Origin: Emydura subglobosa
Lineage: Eukaryota > Chordata > Testudines > Chelidae
Direction: 5' to 3'
Length of the DNA: 64,000 nucleotides
Assembly: GCA_007922225.1 (NCBI GenBank)
Contig: ML679961.1
Span: 7,981,702 to 8,045,701, forward strand
This document shows, piece by piece, positions 33,376 to 45,075 of this stretch. Each line of letters starts with the position of its first letter. Positions within the stretch are counted from its first letter, which is position 1. The translations under genes were made by a program, and so were the position numbers. The notes under the pieces are model-generated. The model was given only the letters and a program-made list of their open reading frames with translations. It was not told where the DNA came from and ran no database searches.

Positions 33376-34227
33376 CCATGCTTAACTTCAAGCACGTGAT
33401 CAGTAGCACTAAGGTCAGGTGTTGAATGTGCTGAAGCTGGATCCGACCTAATGTGTCTGCGTGGGAGTGATCATTTAATAGGGAGGAAGTGTGGCCCAGT
33501 GTGTAGGGGCACTGGTGTGGGCTCCTGGGTGAACTTCACCTCTGTGAAGATAATCAGCGCGAGTCCTATGAACCACTTAAGTCCTGCTTTGAGTGGTACC
33601 TAGGAACTGTGTGAACCTTCGACACGGGAGTGAACTTCACCCAAAAAGAAGAGGATGTATTTTGCCAGATATAAAGCAAACCAGCATTTCCTTCTCACTC
33701 TATCCCTTTAAACAACACAACCTTCCCCGTTTGAAACAACGCTTCTTCCTTCACAGGAGTTGATTTTTCTTGTTGAATAAAGAACAGTGGAGGATGACGG
33801 GTAGGGAAAATTAGAGAAACCCAAAAGTTCAGGGGGCGTTTATATACTGCACATCTGCAGCAACCAGGTTGTTTGCTCTTTTAAAAACAAAACAAAACAA
33901 CCAAGTGCATTCCCCATGAGCTAAATTACTCGCCACCCCGCAATACAGTTCCCAGAATACTTTATGATTAATTTATTGAAGTGCCTCAGGGAAGGGAAAA
34001 AATTAAAGAGATGGAACAATTAAACATACACAAGGGAGGAGGATAAAAACCTTCCCTCCCACAACTTTGTATTTCTCGGCTGTTATCTTTGCTCTGTTTC
34101 GTAATTTGGTTGTTTGCCGGGCAGGGCTGGTTACTTCTTTTGCTTTAATTCTTTCACTCCTTCTTTCGAAGGCTTTCCTTTCTCTCCCATACACAGCCAG
34201 TAATTGAGCTGTGAGTATCTTCACACT
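33376..34227. other. TXNDC16 intron sequence, unassigned
   Basis: No feature seen besides an AAAACAAAACAAAACAACC run at 33884-33902. Confidence 0.45.
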
Positions 34228-34603
34228 AAGATGTTAGATGGGTGGGTTCTGAGTTACTACAGAGAATCCTTTTTGGGTGTCTGGCTGGTGAGTCTTGCCC
34301 ACATGCTCAGGGTTTAGCTGATCGCCATATTTGGAGTCGGGAAGGAATTTTCCCCCACGGCAGATTGGCAAAGGCCCTGGGAGTTTTTTGCCTTCTCTGT
34401 AGATGGGGCATGGCTCACTTGCTGGTGGATTCTCTGTACCATGAAGTCTTTAAACTATGATTTGAGGACTTCAGTAACTCAGTCAGAGGTCAGGGGGCTA
34501 TTACAGGAGCGAGTGGATGAGGTTCTGTGACCTGCGTTGTGCAGGAGGTCAGACTAGATGATCATAATGGTCCCTTCTGATCTTAGAGTCTATGAGTCTA
34601 ATG
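34228..34603 (+). mobile_element. CR1 LINE 3' UTR fragment
   Basis: GGTTCTGAGTTACTACAGAG, TGCTCAGGGTTTAGCTGATC, TTGTGCAGGAGGTCAGACTA and the AGAGTCTATGAGTCTA tail. It is a close relative of 39005-39372, which carries the same blocks. Confidence 0.88.
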
Positions 34604-35076
34604 ACTGAGAAAATAAAATCAGTCAAATGAACTCCTTCAGCAAGAAAGAATTTACCCTGTTCTCCTAGGATTGAAAAATAAACTCCAGGGCAGCATCAGT
34701 TACAAGGACAAGGCTAGGATGCGACTGAGAGTAGTTTTCCTTGCTAAAAATGAACACTGGTAGTCATCATTAAACTCTGACTGCACTCGACTTTTTGGGC
34801 CACTGTCTCTTGCGTTGTTGTATATGCCTACGCTAAAGACGTTCATCACTGCTAAATAACTCAGCATCAGCATGGGAACATGGGACACAGGACAGGCATA
34901 GGACTTCCTGTTTCTGCAGGCAACCCTGCCACGATTCACAGTGAGTTCACACTGAATGACTGGTTAAAAAAAATCAGCTAGACAGTGTTTTCAGTACTGC
35001 AGAACCAGCTATGGCGTCCCTCCAAATGCCGTGAGCTAGGTACTGGAAAGAAGCAAACAAGTTTTTTCATGCTCAC
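34604..35076. other. TXNDC16 intron sequence, unassigned
   Basis: Nothing recognised. Confidence 0.45.
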
Positions 35077-35237
35077 AGGTTCAACCAGCAAACGATAAAC
35101 GCCTCGTGGCCTCTTCTGTTCACCAAACCCAGCATGTCCGTTCGCGTTCTTTGATTCAGGTCTCCATCGCTGAACAAAATGAGTAAAGGTTTCTCAAGGC
35201 TCAAGTAGTCGGGGAGATTTTCCACGGTGATTTCTGG
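35077..35237 (-). CDS. TXNDC16: TXNDC16 exon, start of third thioredoxin-like region
   Basis: Acceptor CTCTTGCAG, donor GTGAGC. It begins PEITVENLPDYLSLEKPLLI and continues LFSDGDLNQ, a strand-turn-helix at the place where a PDI would carry CxxC. No cysteine pair is present, only the single Cys of IVCWLN at the end. Phase 0 in, 2 out. Confidence 0.93.
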
Positions 35238-35499
35238 CTGCAAGAGAACAAAGTGAGAAGGATTTTAGAAGCAAAAAGGATCAAGACCAGAAGAAGGAAG
35301 GGGCTCATTTTACAGACTGGTGCCATTTACACAATGGGTGAAAGCTGCTCACATCACGGATGCGTTTAACACGTCTGGAATGCAGATTCATGAACCCAGC
35401 AGGCTTAACAATGCATGTGGGCATGAAATTCATCCCTCTCCAGGGGGATGGTGCAAGGCCTACGCGCCACTTAAACCCCACTAGGAGACACAGAGAATG

Positions 35500-35690
35500 C
35501 GGCCCCGATCCTCAAAGTTATTTAGGCAACTAACTCATTAGCTTCAATGAGTCAGGTGCCTAAATACCTTTGACAATCTGGGACTTGCCCAAACTCACTC
35601 ACCAGGTGAGTGTCAGAGCTGGGCAGAGAACCCACATCTCCTAGGCTGGCGCCCTAGCCAGTAGACCACTCTGCCATCCAGGCAATGCAT
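35500..35690 (-). repeat. MIR-like SINE fragment
   Basis: GCCCAAACTCACTCACCAGG, AGAACCCACATCTCCTAGGC and the CTAGCCAGTAGACCACTCTG end are the inverted tRNA-like head of the MIR-like SINE. TTAGGCAACTAACTC upstream is a common companion sequence. Confidence 0.6.
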
Positions 35691-35862
35691 CACTTCAGAG
35701 ACCGATTTATACCAGGTGAGGACCCTTATCGTTTTAAGGACCGAGTTGGCAAAAGCACGGAGCTAGTCAGTTCAAAGAACCCCACCATCCCAGCATTTGT
35801 CTGAAAACAAATCTGATTACGAAAGCCCGTTTCTTGTTACCGTAAGGAACAATTATACTTAC

Positions 35863-36001
35863 AAATGCTTCCAGTAATTCGGCTCTGATTATCTGAACCA
35901 TGTCCTGTGCACTCTGCTTTGACAGCGGGATACTATCTATTCTGTGATCTTCACGCCTAGCTAGAAGCAGCACCGGAAGAGGCACGGCATATTTATGGGC
36001 C
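35863..36001 (-). CDS. TXNDC16: TXNDC16 exon, end of second thioredoxin-like region
   Basis: Acceptor TTCCTACAG, donor GTAAGT. It encodes LAHKYAVPLPVLLLARREDH, RIDSIPL and a helix SAQDMVQIIRAELLEAF. LPVLLLAR is at the expected cis-proline strand. Phase 2 in, 0 out. Confidence 0.93.
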
Positions 36002-37038
36002 CTGTAGGAAAGTGGCTCATTAGAGCAATTGAATGAAACAGGTTAGGCATGCAAAACCTGCTGCAATACATTGTTTATGTCCTTAGGGACCAAATTAAAA
36101 TGTGAAACTGGCGAAGAGCGGTGCAGGGGAAGGCTGGGGAAGGAGAAAGACGAAGTCATCATGGTCTCGGGGCTGGAAGGCCCACAGCACTCTAGGATCC
36201 AGCAAAGCATTTGAACACACGCTTAACTGTAAGTACTGCCTTCAGTGGGGTTCTTCACGTGCTTCAAGTCAGGCACGTGCTTACAGTGCTCTGCTGAATG
36301 GAAGACCTGATTTTTAGAGGTATTTAGGCACCAAAAGATGCAGCTAGGCCCCTCGGCTGTGAACACCCATGTCCATGGGAGTTTGGCACCTCAGTTGCTT
36401 TTGTGATGATCTGCATTTCCAGACAACTAAATACCCTTAAAAATCTGGTCCTGAGTGCTCATCACCTCGGAGGCCTGGATTCAGCAAGCCCCTAAGCACA
36501 TGCTCAGATCCCCTTATCTTCCACTTTGCTTACCATTAGCATGCAATGAAGTGCTTGGCTGAATCACGGACTCAATGGGGCCTATGTTCACCGGGCTCAA
36601 TGGGAAACCTGTAGAAACCCAGCGCAGAGGAACCGCCTTGCATCTGAACGTTGAAATGACCAGCAGCCACTCGCCGAGTCAACAAGGACTCGGGCAATGT
36701 TTTCCACTGGCTTTACAACTCCAGAAAAGGGTCTTGCTTACCAGCCACATGGATTTATAGCACGGACACAAAAGGAACTTGTGGGACACGGGGTATAAAC
36801 GGAGACTGATCCCTTCAGAACGCTACCTGGAGAGACAGCATGAACTTCTACGGGATTTGGATCAGGTTCACACTGCACAGGAAGCAGCCAAAAGTAACTT
36901 ACAAAAGAAAAGAAAAAATGGATAGGGAGACCTTTTTTCTTTTGTTTCTTTCTGATGGATGAATGAGGGATGAACATTTTCTCCACACCCCCCCACTGTG
37001 CCAAAAGAGGGGGTTTTCTGCCCCTTCCACCCTCCCCG
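36002..37038. other. TXNDC16 intron sequence, unassigned
   Basis: No gene or named repeat. CTAAGCACATGCTCAGATCC type phrases recur (36230, 36490), which suggests old repeat debris. Confidence 0.4.
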
Positions 37039-37071
37039 CCCCCCCCCCCGTTTTTTTTTTTTTTTTTTTTA
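37039..37071 (+). repeat. poly(C)-poly(T) tract
   Basis: A run of C, then one G, then about 20 T. Simple sequence in an intron, about 400 bp from an exon. Confidence 0.9.
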
Positions 37072-37149
37072 GCAGTTTGGTCTTGCTCGCCCTGGACAAT
37101 TCTGTGGGTGGAGAACGATGCAAGGATTTGAGATTACGAGGAAGTGAAA

Positions 37150-37292
37150 GCTCAGCAGCTGAAAGGGGGAAAAAACTCTTAAGACAGAGACATAAAGTGA
37201 CTTGTCCAAGACCACCCAAGTAGGTCAGTGGCAAAGCCAGGAGAGAATCCAGTTCTCCTGAGTTCCAGCCCGGTGCCCTCTCATAGTCAGCT
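37150..37292 (-). repeat. MIR-like SINE fragment
   Basis: GTGACTTGTCCAAGACCACC, AGAGAATCCAGTTCTCCTGA and the CCCGGTGCCCTCTCATAGTC end form the inverted SINE head. Confidence 0.65.
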
Positions 37293-37479
37293 TCCATCTC
37301 TGTTTACAGAGCAGTGCTGGCATTATGGCCTGTCTACACTAGGGCTTGTATCTGTACTGGATCAGTTACAGGAATGCCCAGATAGCTGGCACATTGTCCT
37401 TGAAATACAATGGAATTCACTGAAGAGCAGAGCAGTTCATATTCTTACCAAAAAGAAAAAGAAAAACCCAAACACTTAC

Positions 37480-37564
37480 AGAACCAGTGCATCATCTTCA
37501 GCATACAGTCCCGTTGTTACATATCCACGGAGCTTGTTTCCTGCTTCGACGAAAGCTTCTCTTG
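37480..37564 (-). CDS. TXNDC16: TXNDC16 exon, middle of second thioredoxin-like region
   Basis: Acceptor TATTTCTACAG, donor GTAAGT. It encodes AREAFVEAGNKLRGYVTTGL and YAEDDALV. A 85-bp exon whose frame is fixed by its neighbours (phase 1 in, 2 out). Confidence 0.92.
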
Positions 37565-37634
37565 CTGTAGAAATACATAAATAAGTCAATAAACAGACCA
37601 AAGAGAAATGTGTTTTTTCCCTTTGCAATCAGAG

Positions 37635-37800
37635 AGGGCAGCTGAGTGCTGGGACAGGTTTCCAAGGAAGGTGGCAGAATCCCCGTCATGGGAGGGTTTT
37701 AAGAGCAGGTTGGACAAACACCTGTCAGGGATGGCCTAGGTTTACTTGATGCTGTTTCTGCCCTCTTGAGGTCCCTCCAGCCCTGCATTTCTATGATCAG
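37635..37800 (+). mobile_element. CR1 LINE 3' end fragment
   Basis: GGGACAGGTTTCCAAGGAAG, GGTTGGACAAACACCTGTCA and the AGGTCCCTCCAGCCCTGCAT end match the last coding part and 3' UTR of CR1 (compare 53880-54045). Confidence 0.85.
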
Positions 37801-38751
37801 ACACTGTTCTCTGCTCTGTTTCTGACTTGCTGTGGAAAGTCAGGCAGGTCATTCAGGTCCCACCTTTTTTGGACATATCCCTTCATTATGGATGCCTTGA
37901 TTTGCGTGCTTCACCCTGGATGGGTCCAAAAATAGAAGCTGCTTTTGAAAACCTGAGTCTTGCGCTCCATTTCCCCAACTTTAAAATAGGGATGACATGC
38001 TTACCACCGTTACAAAAATGCTTTATGTTCTACCCATGAAAACCTGCAGGTAATGATCCAAAACCCACTGGAGTCAATAACTTGAATGGGTTTCAGATCA
38101 GGCTCCATAGCCATGCTAAATATTGTTATTACTGACACTACTTTTTGAACATTGTAACACGCCTTAGCTACTGCTGATCGGCCCTGCGCATTCAATTCTA
38201 TCAGGCTCACGCTGTGCACTATGCATCTTTACCCTCTTCTGTAAGAGGGCGGCTTGTGCGTGTGTATGTGTAACAGAAGCTAGTAGGAGGCGTAGAAATA
38301 AGGATATGGAGCAAGATGTAACCGATCTGCCCCTTGCAGGCAGAATCTCTTCCCAGCTGAAGAGCTTCCCTCTTTCTGCTTTCCTAGGACGTGCGCAGGC
38401 TCACAGGTTCGCCAGGTGGGTGAAGGTAACAGATGATATGAGGCCAAAGGGCCACTGATGTTCACTGTGGATCTGACAGGGGCATGGTGAACCAGGCTCT
38501 CTTGAGCTGTTTTTCAGGGGTTTTGTGCCTGCCAATTTTCCCTTTCTGGGTTGATTTATAGTCGTTTTGCTCTCTCACGTTAACGCTAGGGATGGTTACA
38601 TTCAGCAACCCCATGGACCAGACTGCCTCCTCCCCCTCTGCTGCGGAGAGGGTGGAAACTCAATGGATCCTGCGTCCGGGGCTCTGGAAGCAGCAGGAGG
38701 AGGGAACAGACTCATCCTTTCCGCAGACGCCAGGGAAGCCCTCTGCAGAGA
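37801..38751. other. TXNDC16 intron sequence, unassigned
   Basis: CAATAACTTGAATGGGTTTC near 38075 resembles the phrase near 32265. Otherwise nothing recognised. Confidence 0.4.
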
Positions 38752-39372
38752 TCGGGTGATGGATATAAACTGGCCATCAGGAAGTTTAGACTTGAAATTA
38801 GACGTAGGTTTCTAACCATCAGAGGAGTAAAGTTCTGGAATAGTCTTCCAAGGGGAGCAGTGGGAGCAAAAAACCTAGCTGGCTCTAAAATTGAGCTGGC
38901 TAAGTTTATGGAGGGGATGGGATGATGGGACAGCCTAATTTGGCAATTAAGTGATCTTTGACTACTAGTGGTAAATATGCCAATGGCCTGTGATGGGATG
39001 TTGGATGGGATGGGTTCTGAGTTACTACAGAGAATTCTCTCTCGAGTGTCTCATTGGTGAATCTTGCCCACATGCTCAGGGTTTAGCTGATCGCCGTATC
39101 TAAGGACTGGAAGGAATTTTCCCTGAGTACAAATTGGCAGAGGCCCTGGGGGTTTTCGCCTTCTCTGTAGCATGGGGCACGGCTCACTTGCTGGTGGATT
39201 CTCTGTACCTCAAAGTCTTTAAACCATGATTTGAAGACTTCAGTAACTCAGCCATAGGTCAGGGGTCTATTACTGGAGTAGGTGGGCGAGGTTCTCTGGC
39301 CTGCGTTGTGCAGGAGGTCAGACTAGATGATCATATTGGTCTTTTCTGACCTTAAAGTCTACAAGTGTGTGA
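38752..39372 (+). mobile_element. CR1 LINE 3' fragment
   Basis: ATCAGGAAGTTTAGACTTGAA, GTTTCTAACCATCAGAGGAG and GGAATAGTCTTCCAAGGGGA encode the end of CR1 ORF2. The 3' UTR blocks shared with 34228-34603 follow from about 39000. Confidence 0.9.
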
Positions 39373-40733
39373 TGTGGGGAAGCAGGTTCACGGGAACCAA
39401 GTGAGAACACAGGAGCAGAACTCAAGCAGCAGAAACGTCAGCACAGAGGATTTTTATTTCTCATCTGCCAGGAGAGAAGGATCCGTTTGGAAGGAAGAGG
39501 CTGGAGGTCCACGCAAAAGAATGCACATCCAGTTGTAGGCCTAATGCCGGCAGGTACAAATTGGGGGCACCCAATGGCTAGCCAGTGGATCCAACTCATT
39601 TGCGTGTGCAGACATAGCAGTCGGGCGCTCCTACTCCTCCTCCTGACACGGAGTCCTCAGCACACAGAATTAAGAGTAACCCCTGGCACCACCCCAAAGA
39701 TTTTCAACTGGTCTGAGCACGAACCACTTCCAGGCCTGCTTGGCTTGTAAAGTGAGACAACCACCAGGAATTTTCAGTTGTATTTAGCTCAGGGTGTAGT
39801 GCGGCTGTCCATCGCTACAGAGTCTGGACACCTCCCATGTAAAACGAATAGCAATAGTGAAGACGCTGTGGATTCACAGAGTCACCGGCACTTCTCCTTT
39901 TATAGGGTGGAAACTCTGCGTGGGGTACAGGGTTTTTTTTGTTTTGTTTTAATTTATTAACTTCCTTGGGGGGGTTTCAAGGTTTTGTTGTTCGGTTTAT
40001 GGGTCGGTTGTTTCGTTGGGCAGACGGGGTGAATGGGATCCTCACAGCTGGAAGGCCTTTTTGGAGAGGAAAGGTGTGTAGCATTTTCCATCTGGCTCGG
40101 GACTGGCCGGACCCTGATTTCCCCTGCAAGTCTGTTGCATAGCTAGATCCCCTCAACTGAGAAGGCTTTTGTCCTTGGCTCACACACTTTGTCGTGACAT
40201 TTGTGATCTGCGCTGTCCCAGAGGAGCGCAGCTTTCTAAATTCACTCTTCAATCTAGCTGGGGCTTTATCCATTAATTGGAGCTGAAGGTTAGGATGAAG
40301 ACTTTAAACTGGCACTGATCGAGAGCCAGTAGTGGGACAGGAAGATGGGCCTGATACATACACATATGCTCACTTTTTTCTGCTATCCCCACAACTGCAG
40401 GTTACTGTGTCTCTCATAACTTATTTGTTCCACGAGGCATATAAGCAACTGCAGTTGCACATTCAGAGATTGTTCTACCATCAGCACGAACAGCCTACAA
40501 ATTGCTGCAGAGATTGGAAAGATAAGTAGGGTGCTTGTTTCAAAAGCTGAGCCGCATGCAGAGCTCACACCAAACTTGCTAAGCACACTCTTTCTATCTA
40601 CAGCTGTGGTTTGATCTCCAGGTTTCTTTCTTACTCATCAGCCAATCAAACCCACCTCCCCCTTCTCTCTCGTACCTAGCTGGTGTAGCATAGCTCAGTA
40701 TGACTTTTGGAAGGGACGGAAAATAATCTAGGT
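39373..40733. other. TXNDC16 intron sequence, unassigned
   Basis: No gene. A T-rich/G-rich stretch at 39930-39975. No named repeat. Confidence 0.4.
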
Positions 40734-41472
40734 CAGGCGTTCCCAAGGGCCACACATATCATTTTTACAACCCTGAAGGGCCCCCCGTCCATCAGCTCAT
40801 AAAAACCGGACTGATGTGTGCACCGGTAAGGACTGGAAATCACTACATATGTAAAGTAAAGATTTTAATGCTCTGCTCGTTGTTACCTTCATTATTTTAC
40901 ACTTACAAATTACTCACAGTCAGCCACGGGGGGTGGCCTGCTAAGTGCAGGCCAAACCGGAAGGCACTGATTTTTAGAGTCCTGCCCCTCCTCAAACATG
41001 GTGGGTCCTGGCTGCTCTGCCAGCAGCCCCCTCCCCGCCGCAGCCAGACGGAAGGAGTTCAGAGAGGAGGCTGCCTCCGTGCTGATCTCCTGTGCCCCTG
41101 GCTGCAGCAGGGAAACCGCACGCGTCCTATAGCCCCGTGTGCTCCACCTGGGTCCCCAGGCAGTGGCTCCTTTCTGCAGCCAGGGAGACGGGAGATCAGT
41201 GCTCCCCTCCCTCTGGCTCTGGCAGGGACCCCAGCACCTAGGGACCCAGCAGAGCGCTTTGCTGTGCTCCCGGCTACAGCCAGGGGGAGGCAGCGCTGAT
41301 TTCCCATTTCCTTGGCTGTAGCAAGGAGCCTGCACCGGTCTTGTAGTCCTGCAGCAATGCGCTCCGCCTGGGTCCTTAGACAGCGGCTCCCTTCTGCAGC
41401 CAGCGGGAGGGGAGCCGCAGGCCAGTTTGAAAGACCCCGCAGGCCACTTTTGGCCCAGGTTGGGAACCACTG
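40734..41472. mobile_element. hAT-type non-autonomous DNA transposon
   Basis: The termini CAGGCGTTCCCAA and TTGGGAACCACTG are inverted repeats of hAT type. An 8-bp target duplication with one mismatch flanks them: ATCTAGGT (40726-40733) and ATCTAGCT (41473-41480). The interior has repeated CTGCAGCC(A)GGGAG-type words (41170, 41272, 41393), which looks like internal duplication. Confidence 0.85.
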
Positions 41473-41799
41473 ATCTAGCTGATTACTCATGGCCATAGTA
41501 ACTGAGTGCCAATGCACGCCACATGTGCGTTCTGTTGTTTTTAAACCACCAGCACTTGAGTTCACAAGGCAATGTCTTCAAAGCAAGTCAAAACATGTGT
41601 TCCCTTCACAGGATTACGGACATGCAAAGGGCAGAGTTAAAAAAACACACAACAAGGCTGATCTTGAGTTAGCCACATGCAAAAAACAAAGAGAATCCAA
41701 ACAATACTGCGAGCAATGCAAACGTCTCTCTCACGGGTAACTCGGACCTACCAGCCCAGGAGATGATACGGAGACCCCCCCACAGTACAGACAGAGGAT

Positions 41800-42225
41800 C
41801 TGCATGCGGGAGGCTAGCTGGGCTCGTGTGTTGCAAACAGACCCGGCAGAGTCAGTGCAGCTACGTAGCTGGTTAACGGAAGAGCTGGGCACGCTCAGCC
41901 TGGTAAAACGCAGGCTGAGCGGGGATCTGATTGCTCTCTGTATACATTGGCGGGAGGAACCCCAGAGAGGGAGAAGAGCTATTTAAGCTAATGCACAAGG
42001 GGGCACAAGAACAAAGAGGTACAGACTGTCCATGAATAAGTTTAGACTGGAAACCAGAAGGTTTCTAACCATCAGAGGAGGGAGGTTCCGGGACGGCCTC
42101 CCCATAGGAGGAGTCGGAGCAAACAAACAATCTAACGGGTTTCAAGATTATTTGCTGGAGTCGCCTGCGACAGCTGGGAACTGGACTCAGTGAGCCAGGA
42201 GATCCCTTCCAATTCTACGTAACCC
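41800..42225 (+). mobile_element. CR1 LINE 3' fragment
   Basis: Translation shows the end of ORF2 in decayed form, e.g. LGTLSLVKRRLSGDLIAL (41888-41941). AGACTGGAAACCAGAAGGTT, TCTAACCATCAGAGGAGGGA and the GAGATCCCTTCCAATTCTAC end follow. Confidence 0.85.
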
Positions 42226-42274
42226 CCTGCCGAGAAAGGCAGGCGAGAGTGGTGCTCCAGGTACTAATAAAACA

Positions 42275-42480
42275 CCTCGCTCTGACAGAGCGCTTTTCAT
42301 GAGTGGATCTAAAAGGAGACCAGCATCATTATCACCATTGGATAGATGGGGAAACGGAGGAACGATGCAGGGGAGTGACTTGCCCAGGCTCGCCCAGTAG
42401 GCCAGTATCCGAGCTGGGAATTGAACGCAAGAGACTTTTGAGTCCTAGTCCAGTGCTCTAGCCACTAGCCCACACTGCTA
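42275..42480 (-). repeat. MIR-like SINE
   Basis: CATTATCACCATTGGATAGA, GGGGAAACGGAGGAACGATG, GTGACTTGCCCAGGCTCGCC and GTGCTCTAGCCACTAGCCCA give a nearly complete inverted MIR-like unit. Confidence 0.75.
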
Positions 42481-43054
42481 AAGAGAATGCCGGGCTCCTA
42501 GCCAAAGGAGGACCCCTCTGGGTAGCAGGGCTGATAAGGAAAGTGCCATCTCTATTTCCCCTGCACTGCCTTGGCTACTCCTTTCCGGCTGGATACCATT
42601 TATGGCAGAATGCTGCTCCGTTAGGAATACATGCAGCTCACTGTACGTGCATCTTTCACCTCCGCAGCCATGCTCTCGCTCTGGAAGGCCATAATTTAGT
42701 TCAACGTCTTTGCTCTGAGAGAGCAAACGAGTTACTGCCTGCGGGTGGAAATCGCTGCCTTTGGAGTACAATCAACAGACCCTTGCTAACAGGCTCGCTC
42801 CGGAACCGACAGGAAAAAAGATCACTAGAAAACTTCTCAAGGGAGGGATTTAATTTACCAGGGCCCCGATCCTGCAGATGGAGTCAAGTGGGTGGACCTA
42901 TCTCCCGACACTGCTCTGCCAGCGCACAAGGGTCAGTCAGCCCTCGTGTCCCCGCTTGCAGAACTGGGGTCTAGGACATCATTCTCTGGAACAGCATTTG
43001 TTGGGAGTGGAGATCAACTGAAGGAGGGCAGCAGCAGACAGCTGGACTGGCCCA
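42481..43054. other. TXNDC16 intron sequence, unassigned
   Basis: An open frame at 42543-42974 (143 codons) has no recognisable motif. Nothing else seen. Confidence 0.4.
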
Positions 43055-43290
43055 GCGGACAGAACACTCAACTAGGACTCAGGATACCTGGGTTCTGTTC
43101 TCAGCTCCACTGATAACCTTGCGTGAGTCACTCCACCTCTGTTTGTCCCCCCACCCTTTGTGCCTCTTGGCTATTTAGACTGTAAGCTCTCCAAGGCAGG
43201 GACTGATTCCCCACTATTTGTACAGTCCATAGCGCAATGAGGCTCTGCTCTCAGTTAGGCCTCTAAACCCCACCATAATGCAAATAATCA
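43055..43290 (+). repeat. MIR-like SINE
   Basis: GGACTCAGGATACCTGGGTT, TTCTCAGCTCCACTGATAAC and TAGACTGTAAGCTCTCCAAG, then TTTGTACAGTCCATAGCGCA. Sense copy of the family seen inverted at 42275-42480. Confidence 0.75.
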
Positions 43291-43439
43291 GTCTGACCAC
43301 ATATGCCCAGTTACATCATTTAGCAAACAAGCAACCACTAAGTTACTCAAGTGACAGAAATCCTCCTCTTTAGGTATCAAATAGGAGCTTCCAATCCTGC
43401 TACCCTGGTATTCTCTCTCTCAAAAAGTGCCATGTTTAC

Positions 43440-43576
43440 CTTCTTTCATGCTAGGACAAAATATCCCCAGAACTGACGTGCTGTGGTAGGATGACAAGGC
43501 CGCGTGGACTTCCCCGCTTAAATATTCTTCCACTTCTTCAATTGTGGTCAGCTTCAAAGGGCAGGAAATGCTGCTT
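43440..43576 (-). CDS. TXNDC16: TXNDC16 exon, start of second thioredoxin-like region
   Basis: Acceptor TTTCTCTAG, donor GTAAAC (weaker than the others). It encodes SSISCPLKLTTIEEVEEYLS, GEVHAALSSYHSTSVLGIFC and PSMKEG. The helix IEEVEEYLSG and the strand SVLGIF fit a PDI b-type start. Phase 2 in, 1 out. Confidence 0.92.
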
Positions 43577-44084
43577 CTAGAGAAACGAATTAAAGCCAGG
43601 TGGGATGCTTTGATCAGTAGAATTAAAAAAAACCCCAAAACATGCAGCTTTGTTAAAGAAGCAAAAACCACAACAGGGGGAGTGCAACGGAAGCCAGAGA
43701 CACCAGGGAGAAAACCCAATGGGCTTCTGGGAATGGACAATAGAGCCTTATCACAAGAAACTTCTGTGATTAATTAGACAGAGCAAAGAAAGAGCATGAA
43801 TTCTATTCTATTCTATATAAGGTTTTTATATCACATTTATTATCACAGTATCTGACCACCTGGCAACAGAACAAAGTGACTACTCATCTGTCGTGTGTTT
43901 CTCCCTCTGGGGAGAGAGAGAGCAAACATGTGGAGTGTCTTGTTTCGGTAGGGTGGTTCTTTGTTCGTTAAATATACCTGTTGCTCCATGTTTATGTTAG
44001 AGACGGCAAGGTCTCTTTTAGGTAACCTGGGCCCAGGACATGGAGTGCTTTGAAGATAAAGACCTGAGACCATGAACTGGATTC

Positions 44085-45075
44085 AAAATTCTACGGGAAG
44101 CCCGTGTAGACAGTGGAAGACAGGTTTGATGTGCTCACAGAATCCTCCGTTGCTGAGGAGATGTGCCGCAGTGTTTTGTACTAATTGGAGTTTCCTAAGT
44201 GCTGAAGGTTTCATGGCCAGGTACATCACGTTGCTGTAGTCCAGCCAAGAGGTGATGAAGGCTATGAATAACGAAGGCCAGGTCTTCATCCACCAGGATG
44301 GGATGGCGTCTCCCAGCCAACCAGAGATGGTGGAAAGTGTTACTCACGACCGTCACAATGTCAGAGCTCAGCATCAGTGAGGACTTCAATTATGGACTGA
44401 TCGACTAATTGCGGGTGGGAACTTTCAATCAAAGCCTACAGCACCTAGCTGAAAATGCCCCAAAGTACTTTCTTCTGCCTACCAGCATCACCTCTGCCTT
44501 GCTTGGATTCAGCTTCAGCCAGCTGTTTTACATCCAAGAGCTGATCTCATCCACGCACGGGGCCATCTTGGTGGTAGTGGTGTAGCCGTATGTGGTGAAG
44601 GCTAGGGAGAGCAGTCCGTCATCTGCATATTGCTGGCACTTGAATCCCAGTTGTCTGACCAGTTCACTTAAATTTCTGCCAGTAGATGTTGAAAAGGACC
44701 AGCGAGAGAACAGATCCTTGCGGAACCCTACAAGTGAGGGGGCTAGTGGTGGAGGGCAGTTTCCTATCACTACTTTTTGGGTCAATCCCTCCAGGAAGAC
44801 TCAAACCGTTTTAGCACGTTATCCTGGACTCCCACCGCCTCTCTCTGGCGAGACAGCAGTATCACACACTCAACACCATCGAATGCTGCAGAGAGGTCCG
44901 GGAGGATAAGAACGGATGTCTGTCCTCTAGCCATTAACAGGAGGAGAAAAGCCATCAGTGCCACTAAAGTAGTTTCAGTTCCATGTCCTGGCCTGGATCC
45001 AGATTGTGCTCGGTCTAGAACGCTGGCATCAGTCAGATGAGCTTGTATTCGGCTACTCTGTGAGCTTGCCCAGGA
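44085..45075 (-). mobile_element. L2-like LINE fragment (reverse transcriptase)
   Basis: Minus-strand translation in changing frames gives LILPDLSAAFDGVE (about 44890), FKCQQYADDGLLSLAF (44605-44650) with the RT catalytic YADD, LNPSKAEVMLVG (about 44480-44515), LQLVQNTAAHLL (44155-44195) and PVFHCLHGLPVEF (44083-44121). These are palm and C-terminal motifs typical of L2-type non-LTR elements. Many frameshifts and stops show it is old. Confidence 0.8.

Noticed and set aside
40814..41565. Open frames of 160-186 codons on both strands
   Set aside because: They lie inside the hAT element at 40734-41472 and reflect its GC-rich internal repeats.
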